DNA from: Chryseobacterium joostei
Lineage (GTDB): Bacteria > Bacteroidota > Bacteroidia > Flavobacteriales > Weeksellaceae
Direction: 5' to 3'
Assembly: GCF_003815775.1 (NCBI RefSeq)
Contig: NZ_CP033926.1
Span: forward strand, 930,001-994,000
Length of the DNA: 64,000 nt
Under the pieces are notes generated by a model, which made no database searches, had not been told where the DNA came from, and worked only from the letters and a program-made list of their open reading frames with translations. Positions within the stretch are counted from its first letter, which is position 1. Each line of letters begins with the position of its first letter. Below are positions 36,233-45,633 of the stretch, in pieces. The position numbers were made by a program, and so were the translations under genes.

Positions 36233-37441
36233 ATGCAAAAGATTGGCCAAAAGAAGTCCAAGGGTACCCTTAAAAAATATATTCTGAAAGCTCATTTGTG
36301 GCTCGGACTGCTTTCCGGGATCATTGTATTAATAGTTTCTTTATCTGGTGCTTTTTTTGTTTTCAATGAAGACATTACTGCTGCATTGCGTAAGGAGCAC
36401 ACATTTCATGGAGAAAAGGATATTCAGCATAAGAAGCCTATTCCTATACGTGAGTTAAAAGACTTGGTGAATGCCCAACTAAAAGATGAAATCGTAAAAA
36501 CAGAGGAAGTTACAATTCCTATAGATCCTGCCCGTTCCTACCAATTCTCGTTGCTCAAAAGTAACAGGGATGGCTGGAACCACTTCAATACTTTCATTGT
36601 CTATAAAAACGTTTATGTAAATCAATATACCGGAAAGGTACTTGCGATATATGATGTAAGAAACAATCCCTTTTTTATCTGTATGACCTTGCATCGCTCA
36701 TTGCTGCTTAGCAATAAGGTCGGAGGCACTATTGTAGGAATATCTACTATTATCTTTGTAATAATGCTCATTACCGGTATTATCCTGTGGTGGCCAAAGA
36801 ATAAAAAAATGCGTGACCAGCGCCTATGGTTCCGCTGGGAGAAAGTAAAAGGTTGGCGACGCAAGAACTACGATGTACACAACATCCTTGGTTTTTATAC
36901 CTCCTTTCTTGCCATTATTGTAGCGATTACCGGTATCATGTATTCGTTCCGTATCACCCAAGTGTGGCTATATGCATTACTTAATGGTTTTTCTTCAGCT
37001 ACTCCGGATTACAGCCAGTATAAAACAACCGCTCCGGAATCTGTTGAAACAGCAACAACTATAGACCGCATCATAGAAGAGGTAAAAACTCATTACCCGA
37101 AAGCATATTCTTTTGGAATTGATCTGGAAGATCATGCTGAGGCAGATCACCAACACGATAATTTAAGCATCTGGATCAAGGAAAAAGAATTCACTTATGC
37201 TGAGTCTTCCATGATGATTTTCGATGAACATTCAGGAAAGCTTCTATTTAGCCGTCCGCATAAAGACAAACCTATGGCTGAAAGAGCTACAGATGCTACC
37301 TATGATTTGCACGTGGGAGCCTTCTTCGGAATGCCGGGAAAAATACTGGCATTTATAATGAGTCTATTCTGTGCCTCGTTGCCAGTAACCGGATTTATGA
37401 TCTGGTGGGGACGAAGAAATAAAAAGAAAACAACAACCTAA
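36233..37441 (+). CDS. PepSY-associated transmembrane protein (putative siderophore/heme reductase type)
   Basis: Inner-membrane protein of 402 aa in the PepSY_TM family (PiuB/FsrB-like). Four membrane helices are visible: LWLGLLSGIIVLIVSLSGAF (about 22-41), VGGTIVGISTIIFVIMLITG (about 162-181), FYTSFLAIIVAITGIMYSF (about 220-238) and ILAFIMSLFCASLPVTGFMI (about 374-393). PepSY-like periplasmic regions lie between them. Conserved histidines near helices (KAHLWLG, MTLHRSLL, DVHNILGF, YDLHVGAFF) fit heme coordination. Members are tied to iron release from siderophores. Its stop is 10 bp before the TonB receptor, so the two form an operon. Confidence 0.88.
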   Translation: MQKIGQKKSKGTLKKYILKAHLWLGLLSGIIVLIVSLSGAFFVFNEDITAALRKEHTFHGEKDIQHKKPIPIRELKDLVNAQLKDEIVKTEEVTIPIDPARSYQFSLLKSNRDGWNHFNTFIVYKNVYVNQYTGKVLAIYDVRNNPFFICMTLHRSLLLSNKVGGTIVGISTIIFVIMLITGIILWWPKNKKMRDQRLWFRWEKVKGWRRKNYDVHNILGFYTSFLAIIVAITGIMYSFRITQVWLYALLNGFSSATPDYSQYKTTAPESVETATTIDRIIEEVKTHYPKAYSFGIDLEDHAEADHQHDNLSIWIKEKEFTYAESSMMIFDEHSGKLLFSRPHKDKPMAERATDATYDLHVGAFFGMPGKILAFIMSLFCASLPVTGFMIWWGRRNKKKTTT

Positions 37442-37451
37442 ATCTATTATC

Positions 37452-39575
37452 ATGAAGAAACACTATATATGGTTACCTTTAATGGCAAGTCTGAACGCCT
37501 ATGGACAGACGGAAAGTCTGACCGATTCTTTGCAGACAGAAAAAATATCAGAGATTAGCGGTATTGTAGTAAAAGGTAGCAAAGCGGTCTTTCAGCAGAA
37601 AGCCGATAAAATGATTTTTAATGTAGAAAATAGTGTATTGTCTGATGGCACTACTGTACTGGAATTACTGGGCAAAACACCGGGTGTAGTGGTTTCGCAG
37701 GAAGGCGAGCTATCCTTACGTGGTAAAAAAGGAGTAAGTGTAATGATTAATGGTAAACTGAGTTCTCTTTCTACTAAGGAACTGGCCAACTTATTGCGCT
37801 CTACCAACTCTACACTGGTAAAGAATATTGAAATTATTGCTAATCCATCTTCCAAATACGATGCTGCAGGAAATGCAGGTATCATTAACATTGTACTTAA
37901 AAAAAGTTCTTCGGAGGGACTTAGTGGTAATTATTATCTGAACGGCGGAAGGGGTCGTAAAAATAGAATTAATACAGGACTGAGTCTGAACTACGCCCAC
38001 AATAAACTATCTCTTCATGGAGACTACAGCTATACTTTCCGTGGCGAGGAAGAAAGGCGAGACTTTAACCAGATTTTCTTTGATGAAAAACAACCTCAAC
38101 AAATGACGAGGAGAACAGATCAGAATTCAATAACCAATGAGCCTTTAACCTCCAACAACTTTAAATTCGGGGCAGACTACACTCTTAGTGATAAAACAAC
38201 TATTGGTGCTTTATTTGATGCTAAAATAGGACGATATGAAGACTTTTCTAGTGGTGAAAACAGAATATTTCAACCTGTGGATAATTTGTTTGCTCATGTA
38301 CTTTCGGATAACAAAAGCAAAGAAAACTGGTATGACTATACTTATAATCTAAAGGGTACACACATCTTCAATGATAAGGATTATAAGGTAGATGTGGATC
38401 TGGAATATGAAACTTCACGCTTTAATTCCCATCAGAATCAGCTTTCAAATGCATTGGTGAATCAGGGAACAGAGAAATTTAACAACAGAAGAGGCAGCAT
38501 TGCTTCCCGCCTGAAAGTCTTTAATGCTAAAGTCGATTTCACTCTTCCTTTTAGTGAGATGCACAGCCTTGAAACAGGTCTGAAGTCTACGATAAAGTCT
38601 AACAACAATCCCTCGGAGTATTTTATACAACAGGTTGAAGACTGGATAAATGATGATAAAGCAAGCAATGAATATGTGTACAAAGAGCAAATCCATGCAC
38701 TGTATGCCAACTACAAGCTGAATTTAACGAAGTGGACATTCCAACTGGGATTGAGAACGGAAATGACGCACACGGACATTAACCAGAAGACTTCCCAGGA
38801 GCAGCGAAAAAGAGATTATACCAACCTATTCCCGAGTGCATCCATCAAATATCAAATGGATGATGAGCATGGATTCTACGCTTCGTACAGTAAAAGGATC
38901 AACAGACCGAGTCACTTCGATCTGAATCCGTTCCGTTTTTATGATGATCCATTCAACTATTGGCAAGGAAACCCGAATCTGAATCCGGAGTTCACCCACG
39001 CAACAGAATTGGGTTATACATGGGGAAAATACATTATAGCTTCAGCTTATTTTAGTGTAACAAACGATGTAATGACAGAAGTATACAACTACCAGCCGGA
39101 TACAGGAATTCTGGTAAAGACTCAGGATAACCTGAATAAGTCTTATGTATATGGTGCCAACATAACGGCAACTACAAAGCTTTTCAGTTTCTGGTCACTT
39201 ACTTCCATGCTTAATATATTCAACAATGAGTATAAGGGAAATTACCAGAATTACTCGGTAAACAGTTCACAGCTGGCATTTACACTGAATGCTCAAAATA
39301 GCTTTAATATTGCAAAAGGGGTGAAAGCTGAGGCTAATGCACAATATTTCTCGAAATCGAACATTGGCTTATTTATCCGTGATGCTTACTTTGACCTGAC
39401 ATTAGGAGTTTCTAAAACATTATGGAAGGATAAAGCAACAGTAAAACTAGCGGTAACAGACTTATTAAAAACAAATAACTACCGTGTAACGGGAGATAAT
39501 TTCAGCTCTACAATCCGACAAAAATACAATCTGGACAGCCGTGTAGTAACGTTGTCATTCAATTACAAGCTTTAG
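37452..39575 (+). CDS. TonB-dependent outer membrane receptor (no carboxypeptidase-like domain)
   Basis: A 707-aa outer-membrane receptor. The signal peptide is YIWLPLMASLNAYGQ. A plug domain spans about 40-145 (VLELLGKTPGVVVSQEGELS, then YDAAGNAGIINIVLKKSSS), followed by a 22-strand-type barrel of the outer membrane beta-barrel family (OMP_b-brl_3) ending VVTLSFNYKL. It lacks the N-terminal CarboxypepD_reg domain seen in the convergent receptor. Together with the PepSY protein it most likely imports an iron-siderophore or similar metal complex. The substrate is inferred only from the neighbour. Confidence 0.93.
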   Translation: MKKHYIWLPLMASLNAYGQTESLTDSLQTEKISEISGIVVKGSKAVFQQKADKMIFNVENSVLSDGTTVLELLGKTPGVVVSQEGELSLRGKKGVSVMINGKLSSLSTKELANLLRSTNSTLVKNIEIIANPSSKYDAAGNAGIINIVLKKSSSEGLSGNYYLNGGRGRKNRINTGLSLNYAHNKLSLHGDYSYTFRGEEERRDFNQIFFDEKQPQQMTRRTDQNSITNEPLTSNNFKFGADYTLSDKTTIGALFDAKIGRYEDFSSGENRIFQPVDNLFAHVLSDNKSKENWYDYTYNLKGTHIFNDKDYKVDVDLEYETSRFNSHQNQLSNALVNQGTEKFNNRRGSIASRLKVFNAKVDFTLPFSEMHSLETGLKSTIKSNNNPSEYFIQQVEDWINDDKASNEYVYKEQIHALYANYKLNLTKWTFQLGLRTEMTHTDINQKTSQEQRKRDYTNLFPSASIKYQMDDEHGFYASYSKRINRPSHFDLNPFRFYDDPFNYWQGNPNLNPEFTHATELGYTWGKYIIASAYFSVTNDVMTEVYNYQPDTGILVKTQDNLNKSYVYGANITATTKLFSFWSLTSMLNIFNNEYKGNYQNYSVNSSQLAFTLNAQNSFNIAKGVKAEANAQYFSKSNIGLFIRDAYFDLTLGVSKTLWKDKATVKLAVTDLLKTNNYRVTGDNFSSTIRQKYNLDSRVVTLSFNYKL

Positions 39576-39705
39576 AATACCAAATCCTAGAAATAAAAGC
39601 TATCTGATAGTTTAGAGTGGCTGGATATTTCTTCTGGCCATTTTTAGGTCATATCGTAAAGGAAAATTTTAAAACTAATTGAATTACAATAGTTTAATAG
39701 AAACA

Positions 39706-39744
39706 AAAAAAGCTGTTCTCAATAATTTTGAGAACAGCTTTTTT
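39706..39744. terminator. Bidirectional terminator between receptor operons
   Basis: AAAAAAGCTGTTCTC and GAGAACAGCTTTTTT, a perfect 15-bp stem with a 9-nt loop between convergent operons. Confidence 0.9.
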
Positions 39745-39789
39745 AATCAGGTAAATATTCCGTATTTCTACGATATGGATAAGCCATGA

Positions 39790-40992
39790 TTAGTCATATA
39801 ACTTATCGAAGCGGGCAAAGCCCGAAATCTTATCAGGAAGCTTCATTCCTTTAGTTATTTTATCAGTTTGCAGATCATAGATCCATACATAATTTCCACC
39901 TTTATTGGTGTTTATAGCAATGTATAACTTTTTATCCTTAACAAACATTCCTTGTTCATAGGGTTCATCTCCCGGTAGCTCGTCCAATACACGAACCAAT
40001 TGTTTGGTTTCGATATCTACAATCGCATAGCGACCATTATAGGTATTACCTAGTGCCGGATCGCGGTATAGAACCACCATTTTATTGTTACCAATATAAT
40101 CGATTACTGTTTCCAGAGATTTGCCTCCTACCAGATCGGTAAGATTGATTTGATATCCTGTATCAGGCGAGGTTGCCCCTTTAAGCGCTCTGAAAAGATA
40201 AATGCTACTTGTTCCTGCTCCTACACGTGGGAAACAGGTGTAATAAAAGGCTTCTTTATCTTTTGTAAAGGTGGTCTTGAAATAAGGGGAACCATTTGCT
40301 ACTCCCGAACTTCGAGTATCGGTTATCGAATTTTTTACTTTGAAAGTTTGATAGTCTATTACAGCGAAGTTGTAATATTCCGGAGTAAGCCATTTGCCAT
40401 CACGGAAGCTATACTGCAAGTAGATTTGCCCATCCATATAGGTCATGGCTCCCAACGAATAGAAATTATAAGCATTTGGGAAAGGCTGAAATCCTTCAAT
40501 CTCACCCTGACGGATAATACTAAGGTCTGAAGTATTGAAAATAGTATAGCGTATATGCTGGCCATCGCCTGTCTCTCCTACAATAACCAAGGTATTATCA
40601 TCTATCCATACAAAACTGGAAATATCACTGATATAGGTAAATGGGACTTCCTTTACAGTGGTAAGCCTATCCTGTATATATTTAAACTTTTTAAAGACAC
40701 CCTGATCGGTTTTATAGTTATAGATTAAACCATTTTTTACAATGTAGGAGTAGGTTCCTTTGGAGTTAATCTCGTCTCCTTCTTTGGTAATATCCATTTC
40801 TCCTTTTGTAAGATCGTTGGTAGCCGTCATATAATGTACGGTATTAGGCCAACTTCCTAATGCGGAAAGTAGAAAATATTTATAGTCTTTTTCACCGCTT
40901 TCGGAACTTCCGGAGTCTGGTTCGCGTTCACAACCAATGATGGTTAAACATGCAAGTATTAAAAATATACTGTTTCTGAAATATTGTGTCAT
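39790..40992 (-). CDS. DUF4374 lipoprotein
   Basis: Exported lipoprotein of 400 aa. The lipobox ends in LTIIGC (Cys about 21) after the hydrophobic SIFLILACL, and a Ser/Glu-rich linker follows. The rest is a beta-propeller-like chain with repeated (V/I)W(I/V)D and YNG.Y features (FVWIDDNTLVIVGETGDGQH, GGNYVWIYDLQTDKITKG). The family is commonly found beside TonB receptors and PepSY proteins in Bacteroidota, as here, and may bind substrate at the cell surface. It starts 6 bp after the receptor stop. Biochemical function unknown. Confidence 0.87.
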   Translation of the reverse strand: MTQYFRNSIFLILACLTIIGCEREPDSGSSESGEKDYKYFLLSALGSWPNTVHYMTATNDLTKGEMDITKEGDEINSKGTYSYIVKNGLIYNYKTDQGVFKKFKYIQDRLTTVKEVPFTYISDISSFVWIDDNTLVIVGETGDGQHIRYTIFNTSDLSIIRQGEIEGFQPFPNAYNFYSLGAMTYMDGQIYLQYSFRDGKWLTPEYYNFAVIDYQTFKVKNSITDTRSSGVANGSPYFKTTFTKDKEAFYYTCFPRVGAGTSSIYLFRALKGATSPDTGYQINLTDLVGGKSLETVIDYIGNNKMVVLYRDPALGNTYNGRYAIVDIETKQLVRVLDELPGDEPYEQGMFVKDKKLYIAINTNKGGNYVWIYDLQTDKITKGMKLPDKISGFARFDKLYD

Positions 40993-40998
40993 GATCTT

Positions 40999-43359
40999 TT
41001 ACTTAAATAGGTATCTGAATTTTACATAGAAGGCACGTCCCTGCTTCTGAAGCCTGAAGTTGTCATATGCCAGTGCATCACTAAGGTTGGTTACATCGAA
41101 CGCCAGATTATATCTCCCATTCTTCATGGAATAACTCATACCAACATTGTGCAGAGTTTGTCTTGGAATAAATGGAATATTTCCTGGATTTCCATAGGAT
41201 TTCCAGTTTTTGTAGAACCATTCAGTCGTTTGTAGTCCGTAGTAAAGTTCTACACGGCTGTCTTTTTGTAACCAGTCATCTTTACCAATGTTTACATTCA
41301 AATTCCCAAATAACCAGGGTTGGTTGGGAACATCTTTCTTGTAAGTTGCTGAAACTACATCTTCACTGTTGTTAGCAAATTTCGTATTGTCATACGCTTT
41401 GTTGTAGCTCACATTCATTAGCACATTAAGGAGTCTTTTGTACTGGTAACTCACCTCTCCCTCCAGTCCGCGGGTAAAAATATTGGAAAGATTTTCATAT
41501 TTGAAAGTACTGTTGTACAAATTAGGAACGGTATAGATAAAATCCTTTGTATCACGAATGTATCCCGCACCCTCGATACGGAAAGCATGCTGCCCCCAAT
41601 GATGATCATAGTAAAAGCCTACGTTTACATTATTACTGGTTTCAGGCTTCAAGTTCATATTACTGGTTACAGCAACACCATCCCCGAAGATTTCCTGCGG
41701 CTCCACCAAACGATAGGAACGTTCAAATGATCCTTTTATCCCCAGTCCTCTCATAATTTTTACCGTAGTAGCAAAACCATACCCCCAGTTACTAAACTCA
41801 TCCTTTGCCGGATTATCAGTTCTGGTCACCGGATCGAACACTATTTTTTGAAGTCCTACACGATAATATTTACCAAAGAAAACGTTAGTCCAGTGCTTAT
41901 TGAAAAAATCCTGTTGATAAGCCATAGATAAGATCTGCTTCGTCATCTTCGCCGGAAATACATCATCTTTCTGCTCTTCAAGCTGATTGAATGTCGTGTT
42001 CTTAATATAATCAAGTACATAGTTGAAGATAAGCTTGTGGTGGTCAACGATTCTGTAAGTAGCTCCTACCTGTGAGTAAAGACGATCTTCATGTTGCATT
42101 ATTATACTCCTACCTCCTTTTTCACTTGTAGCAGAAAGCTCGAAAGTACCATCCCAGCTATATTTACGCATAAGCGTATCGGTTGCTTTCTGAACACTTT
42201 TAGAGAAACCGGCGTAAACATTTACATCCAAACGATCATTGAAGAGGTTCGTTTTTTTATACTTCATAAAATAATTATGTGCTTCTCCACTTTGTTTTAC
42301 CCCACCATATACTACTTCCTGGTTGGAGCCTGTTTGTATCTGTTTGTCGAAAACTGATTGTGACATTCCTACAAAAAAAGAATCTGCCCAGCTTTTGTTT
42401 TCTAATCCAATTTCAGCCATCCCGAAAACAGATTGATATCTGTCGTTAAAACGTTTTACATTTCTTAGCTCATATTCGTTTTTGGCACCGTTCCAAATTT
42501 TCATATCCTTCATCAGATAGTTGTTATCCGAATGGTTATAAAAACTGTTGATGCGTAGGATAAGCCCAGTTTTATCATCTTTAAACTGTCCATTCAGATT
42601 AATACGCTGTGTATTGAAAGATCCCACACTTATACTGGCATCCAGGTAATTTTTGCTGCTCCCGGGAGTAATAATATTGACTGCTCCACCCATAGCATCA
42701 GTACTTAGATGAATAGGAACAACACCCTTATAAATCTCTACACGATCAGCCATATTTACAGGCAAGGTACTCATGTCTACCCCTTTCCCCAGCATTTCCA
42801 AAGGAACGCCATCGATGAAGAATTTCACGGCCTTACCAGACATTCCGTTGATAGAAAAGTTATAATCGGAACCTACACCACCCTGTTGGCGAACTTTAAT
42901 CCCTGTAGTTCTGTTTAAAACCTGATTAAGATCGGCCGTTGTATTGGCTAGTTTCGCAACATCTATAGCATTAACAGTAAAAGCACCGTCTTGCAGTGCT
43001 TTCACCTTACCTTTTCCGTGTACAATAACTTCTTCTACAGCCGCCTGATCTTCAACTAGCTGGATACTTACCGGAGATCCTTCGCTACCGAAGTTCATTT
43101 TCTTTCGGAGCTTTTTGTAGCCATCCAGACTGAAGACCAATGTAGCCTCTCCTTTCTTGTAACTTATTTTGAAATTTCCGTTTTGATCGGTTTCTGCTTT
43201 AATTTTTGTGTTTTCAACAAAAATGTTCACTCCGTTTAAGCCCTTTTTTGCGTGATTCTGTACAACTCCCTGAACCGAAAAATCGTCCTCCTGTCCTTTG
43301 ATGAGGGAAATTGAAAGAGCAAAAATGAGAAAGATAAAAATACGCTGATATAATTTCAT
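40999..43359 (-). CDS. TonB-dependent receptor with CarboxypepD_reg-like N-terminus
   Basis: A 786-aa outer-membrane receptor. The signal peptide is IFIFLIFALSISLIKGQ. A carboxypeptidase-regulatory-like domain (about 27-105: GLNGVNIFVENTKIKAETDQ) precedes the plug (about 125-235: LNRTTGIKVRQQGG, FFIDGVPLEMLG, AMGGAVNIITPG). The barrel follows, with the terminal strand RAFYVKFRYLFK ending in Phe-Lys. It is cotranscribed with the DUF4374 lipoprotein. The promoter has a perfect AT-rich palindrome at the transcription start, which suggests iron control. Confidence 0.94.
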   Translation of the reverse strand: MKLYQRIFIFLIFALSISLIKGQEDDFSVQGVVQNHAKKGLNGVNIFVENTKIKAETDQNGNFKISYKKGEATLVFSLDGYKKLRKKMNFGSEGSPVSIQLVEDQAAVEEVIVHGKGKVKALQDGAFTVNAIDVAKLANTTADLNQVLNRTTGIKVRQQGGVGSDYNFSINGMSGKAVKFFIDGVPLEMLGKGVDMSTLPVNMADRVEIYKGVVPIHLSTDAMGGAVNIITPGSSKNYLDASISVGSFNTQRINLNGQFKDDKTGLILRINSFYNHSDNNYLMKDMKIWNGAKNEYELRNVKRFNDRYQSVFGMAEIGLENKSWADSFFVGMSQSVFDKQIQTGSNQEVVYGGVKQSGEAHNYFMKYKKTNLFNDRLDVNVYAGFSKSVQKATDTLMRKYSWDGTFELSATSEKGGRSIIMQHEDRLYSQVGATYRIVDHHKLIFNYVLDYIKNTTFNQLEEQKDDVFPAKMTKQILSMAYQQDFFNKHWTNVFFGKYYRVGLQKIVFDPVTRTDNPAKDEFSNWGYGFATTVKIMRGLGIKGSFERSYRLVEPQEIFGDGVAVTSNMNLKPETSNNVNVGFYYDHHWGQHAFRIEGAGYIRDTKDFIYTVPNLYNSTFKYENLSNIFTRGLEGEVSYQYKRLLNVLMNVSYNKAYDNTKFANNSEDVVSATYKKDVPNQPWLFGNLNVNIGKDDWLQKDSRVELYYGLQTTEWFYKNWKSYGNPGNIPFIPRQTLHNVGMSYSMKNGRYNLAFDVTNLSDALAYDNFRLQKQGRAFYVKFRYLFK

Positions 43360-43412
43360 TATTTATAATTATTATAAATAGCAAAATTAAAGGTTAGCAA
43401 TGAATCATCAAA
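43360..43412 (-). promoter_or_regulatory. Receptor promoter with Fur-like palindrome
   Basis: On the minus strand the -33 TTTG (43409-43412) and the -7 TAATTTTG (43382-43389) are 19 nt apart, an excellent match to the Bacteroidota promoter. Positions 43360-43380 form a perfect 21-nt palindrome: TATTTATAAT, one T, then ATTATAAATA. It sits over the predicted start site and touches the ATG. Length, AT content and place fit a Fur-type operator. Confidence 0.65.
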
Positions 43413-43958
43413 GGAAAAGACTCTTTTATTTTTAATTATTCTAAATATAATTAATATATAACTAAAAAATATCCTTAAATAACTTAGATTCAGATACAAA
43501 TATTAAAAACATAAGATTACTATGTTTCGTTAGCATGAAAAAATTCATCCACCGAACAAAACCTAATTTTATACATTCTCCCTATTTCTATAAGATTATG
43601 ACAAAAAATACTGGCAAAAATAATTCATCACCGCATTCTAAGTCTATTTTTAGAATATTCTACAGTGAAATACACAAAAAAAATTATTCACTGATTATCT
43701 TCTATTTTGTAAAAATTATACCCCAAACAATCTGGTATTTCCAATTTTAAAGTCTTCATTACAACGTTTTTCATCATGAATTTTATTTCTTATTAAGAAA
43801 TTTTATAAAAAAATTACCTCAAAAAAGAGCTTAAAAACATCATTTATACAACAATGAACAATTTATATTATAGATTTGTTAAATTTTATTAAAGAAAATT
43901 AAAATGAATTTGTTTTAACCGGGAAATTATATTTATTTTAGTGCTTTAAAAATTTCTC
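43413..43958. other. AT-rich intergenic stretch, no supported gene
   Basis: About 546 bases between divergent genes. A 71-codon frame (43535-43750) is Lys/Phe/Ile low-complexity and has no promoter; it is not accepted. A weak -7-like TATATTTA (43928-43935) precedes the next gene. No repeat or RNA gene was recognised. Confidence 0.6.
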
Positions 43959-44540
43959 ATGAAAAGATATAATTTATTGATTGTACTACTACTGCTTATT
44001 TTTAACGTTACGACAGCACAAAAGAAAAAATCACCAGCTGCGGACCTTAGTATATTAAAGGATACAAAATCAAAAATCGAAGCTACAGTTCCATTAGTAA
44101 TTCAACATCTTCAGACCATTGCTACAAAAGAAAGTGACAATAACATCGTTAACAACGGAAAAATTGCACTGGGAAAGGAATATGGCATTTTGGAATCTGA
44201 ATGGTTTCTTTACAGAAACAACATGAAGAACTGTATTTTGAACAATTCTTCGAAGAAAGCTAAAAAATGTATGGAATATCATACTCAATACCTTAGAAAT
44301 ACATTCATAAATTATAGTAACTATATTTCTAACCTTACAAGAAAGAATGGCTATTTGGGAGTAGAAGGAGATACAAAATTCGAATTCAAACCTGCTGATA
44401 TCGCTACAAAACTTAGTGAAGCCTATTCTAATGCCAATGATGCTACAGGAAGAATGAAGACAGACCAGAAGAGAGAATTTTTAGAGCAAACCATGTCTGA
44501 GGAAAATAAACTTGCTCCTTACGCTCAAATAGCTCAATAA
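43959..44540 (+). CDS. Secreted helical protein, unknown
   Basis: A 193-aa protein with signal peptide (RYNLLIVLLLLIFNVTTAQ). The mature part is predicted helical and rich in Lys, Asn and Ala, without repeats or catalytic motif. Two cysteines (in MKNCILNN and AKKCMEYH, about 16 residues apart) could form a disulfide in the periplasm. The family is not recognised. It stands alone with a strong terminator 31 nt after the stop and only a weak promoter-like box upstream. Confidence 0.75.
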   Translation: MKRYNLLIVLLLLIFNVTTAQKKKSPAADLSILKDTKSKIEATVPLVIQHLQTIATKESDNNIVNNGKIALGKEYGILESEWFLYRNNMKNCILNNSSKKAKKCMEYHTQYLRNTFINYSNYISNLTRKNGYLGVEGDTKFEFKPADIATKLSEAYSNANDATGRMKTDQKREFLEQTMSEENKLAPYAQIAQ

Positions 44541-44571
44541 TATTGAAGTCATTATACTTTCAAAAACACAA

Positions 44572-44605
44572 AAAAAAGAGAACCGCAAATGCAGTTCTCT
44601 TTTTT
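44572..44605. terminator. Terminator of secreted helical protein gene
   Basis: AAAAAAGAGAAC and GTTCTCTTTTTT around a 10-nt loop. It is symmetric enough to work in both directions. Confidence 0.85.
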
Positions 44606-44989
44606 ATTTGGAGCAAAAGAACCTCCGCCCAAAAGCAGTTTTGTGGTACTAATCATAAAACCTGGGGAAAAAGTAGAAAATAGGGCGGAGATAATTTTGC
44701 AAAAGCTTTACAGGATCAACTGTCCTACCCATGACCTGTAAAGCTGTACAAAAATAGGGCTATGCAGCCTGCCTGTAAAAGAATCATTGTAGAATTAAAT
44801 GATAGCAGTTGTAGAAGTAATACTACTTATTTTCCTTTTCCGACAGGTAAATATAGAGGCAGGAAATAAGAGGAATTTGCTGTTGAAGAAATAATAACTT
44901 TAAAATAAGATCGGTTTTGTATAAAAATGGCTTCTACAAAATGACTATCCGGCACTCATTTTATCCCCTTTCTCCTTGCCTCTATTGAT
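44606..44989. other. Inverted-repeat-rich intergenic region
   Basis: A 384-base gap with three separate inverted repeats: CTCCGCCC/GGGCGGAG (44623-44630, 44683-44690), AGCTTTACAGG/CCTGTAAAGCT (44704-44714, 44735-44745) and TAGAGGCA/TGCCTCTA (44854-44861, 44977-44984). It has no credible reading frame. It could be a structured RNA, the remnant of a small mobile element, or an old gene remnant. Confidence 0.45.
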
Positions 44990-45436
44990 CTATTTCCACC
45001 AATGGTAGTAATTGTGCAATCCATCATATTCAAATCCACAGCGAGGGTATAGTGCATTTCCAATATCATTTGTTTTTTCTGTTTCCAGCATCAGTCCGCA
45101 TGCGCCTGTTTCTTCACACCACAGTTTGCTACGATCAATTAAGGCCACAGAAAGTCCTTTTCCTCTATAGTCTGGATGTACAAATAAGTCACTCAACAGC
45201 CATTGTTTTTGCAGCTTAGTATAATGGAACAATTTGTAAAGTTGTACAAATCCTACAGCTTTCCCTTCCACCCAAGCCAGAAAAATATCAGACTCGCTGT
45301 TTAAAAACCTTTCTTTAAGAAAAGCCTTTCCTCTTTCCAAATCTGATTCCTGTCTATAAAATATTCTGTAGAGGTTGAATAGTTCTGCCGTTTCATTAAG
45401 ATCCTCAAGGCTTGCTTTTTTAATTGTGTAATTCAT
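44990..45436 (-). CDS. GNAT-family N-acetyltransferase
   Basis: Acetyl-CoA-dependent acetyltransferase of 148 aa. The acetyl-CoA loop (motif A) is FVHPDYRGKGLSVALIDR (about 91-108), preceded by the beta-4 strand WLLSDLFV. The C-terminal motif B region is GLMLETEKTNDIGNALYPRC. The ending YDGLHNYYHWWK resembles small-molecule or amino-acid acetyltransferases of the YitI/PA4794-like groups; the substrate is not known. It is a single gene. Confidence 0.9.
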   Translation of the reverse strand: MNYTIKKASLEDLNETAELFNLYRIFYRQESDLERGKAFLKERFLNSESDIFLAWVEGKAVGFVQLYKLFHYTKLQKQWLLSDLFVHPDYRGKGLSVALIDRSKLWCEETGACGLMLETEKTNDIGNALYPRCGFEYDGLHNYYHWWK

Positions 45437-45633
45437 CGTTATATTTATTTGTTTAACAGTGCAAAATTATCTTTAAATAGGACCATCATTATCATCCAGA
45501 TTAAAGTTATATAAATAGTCCAGAAGATGATGCTTTACATTCAATGATATACCACGAATAGATAAAAGACCGCACGTTTTGGATTTTATACATCTTTATA
45601 AGTTGGGAACTTTGCTACCTAAACATAGAATCA

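Noticed and set aside
43535..43750. 71-codon plus-strand frame
   Set aside because: Composition reflects AT-rich sequence, no signal peptide or motif, no promoter, and stop-dense surroundings.
44552..44656. 34-codon minus-strand frame with LLLGGG, resembling a double-glycine peptide leader
   Set aside because: Its second half is encoded by the terminator hairpin of the neighbouring gene and there is no transporter nearby, so the resemblance is probably chance.
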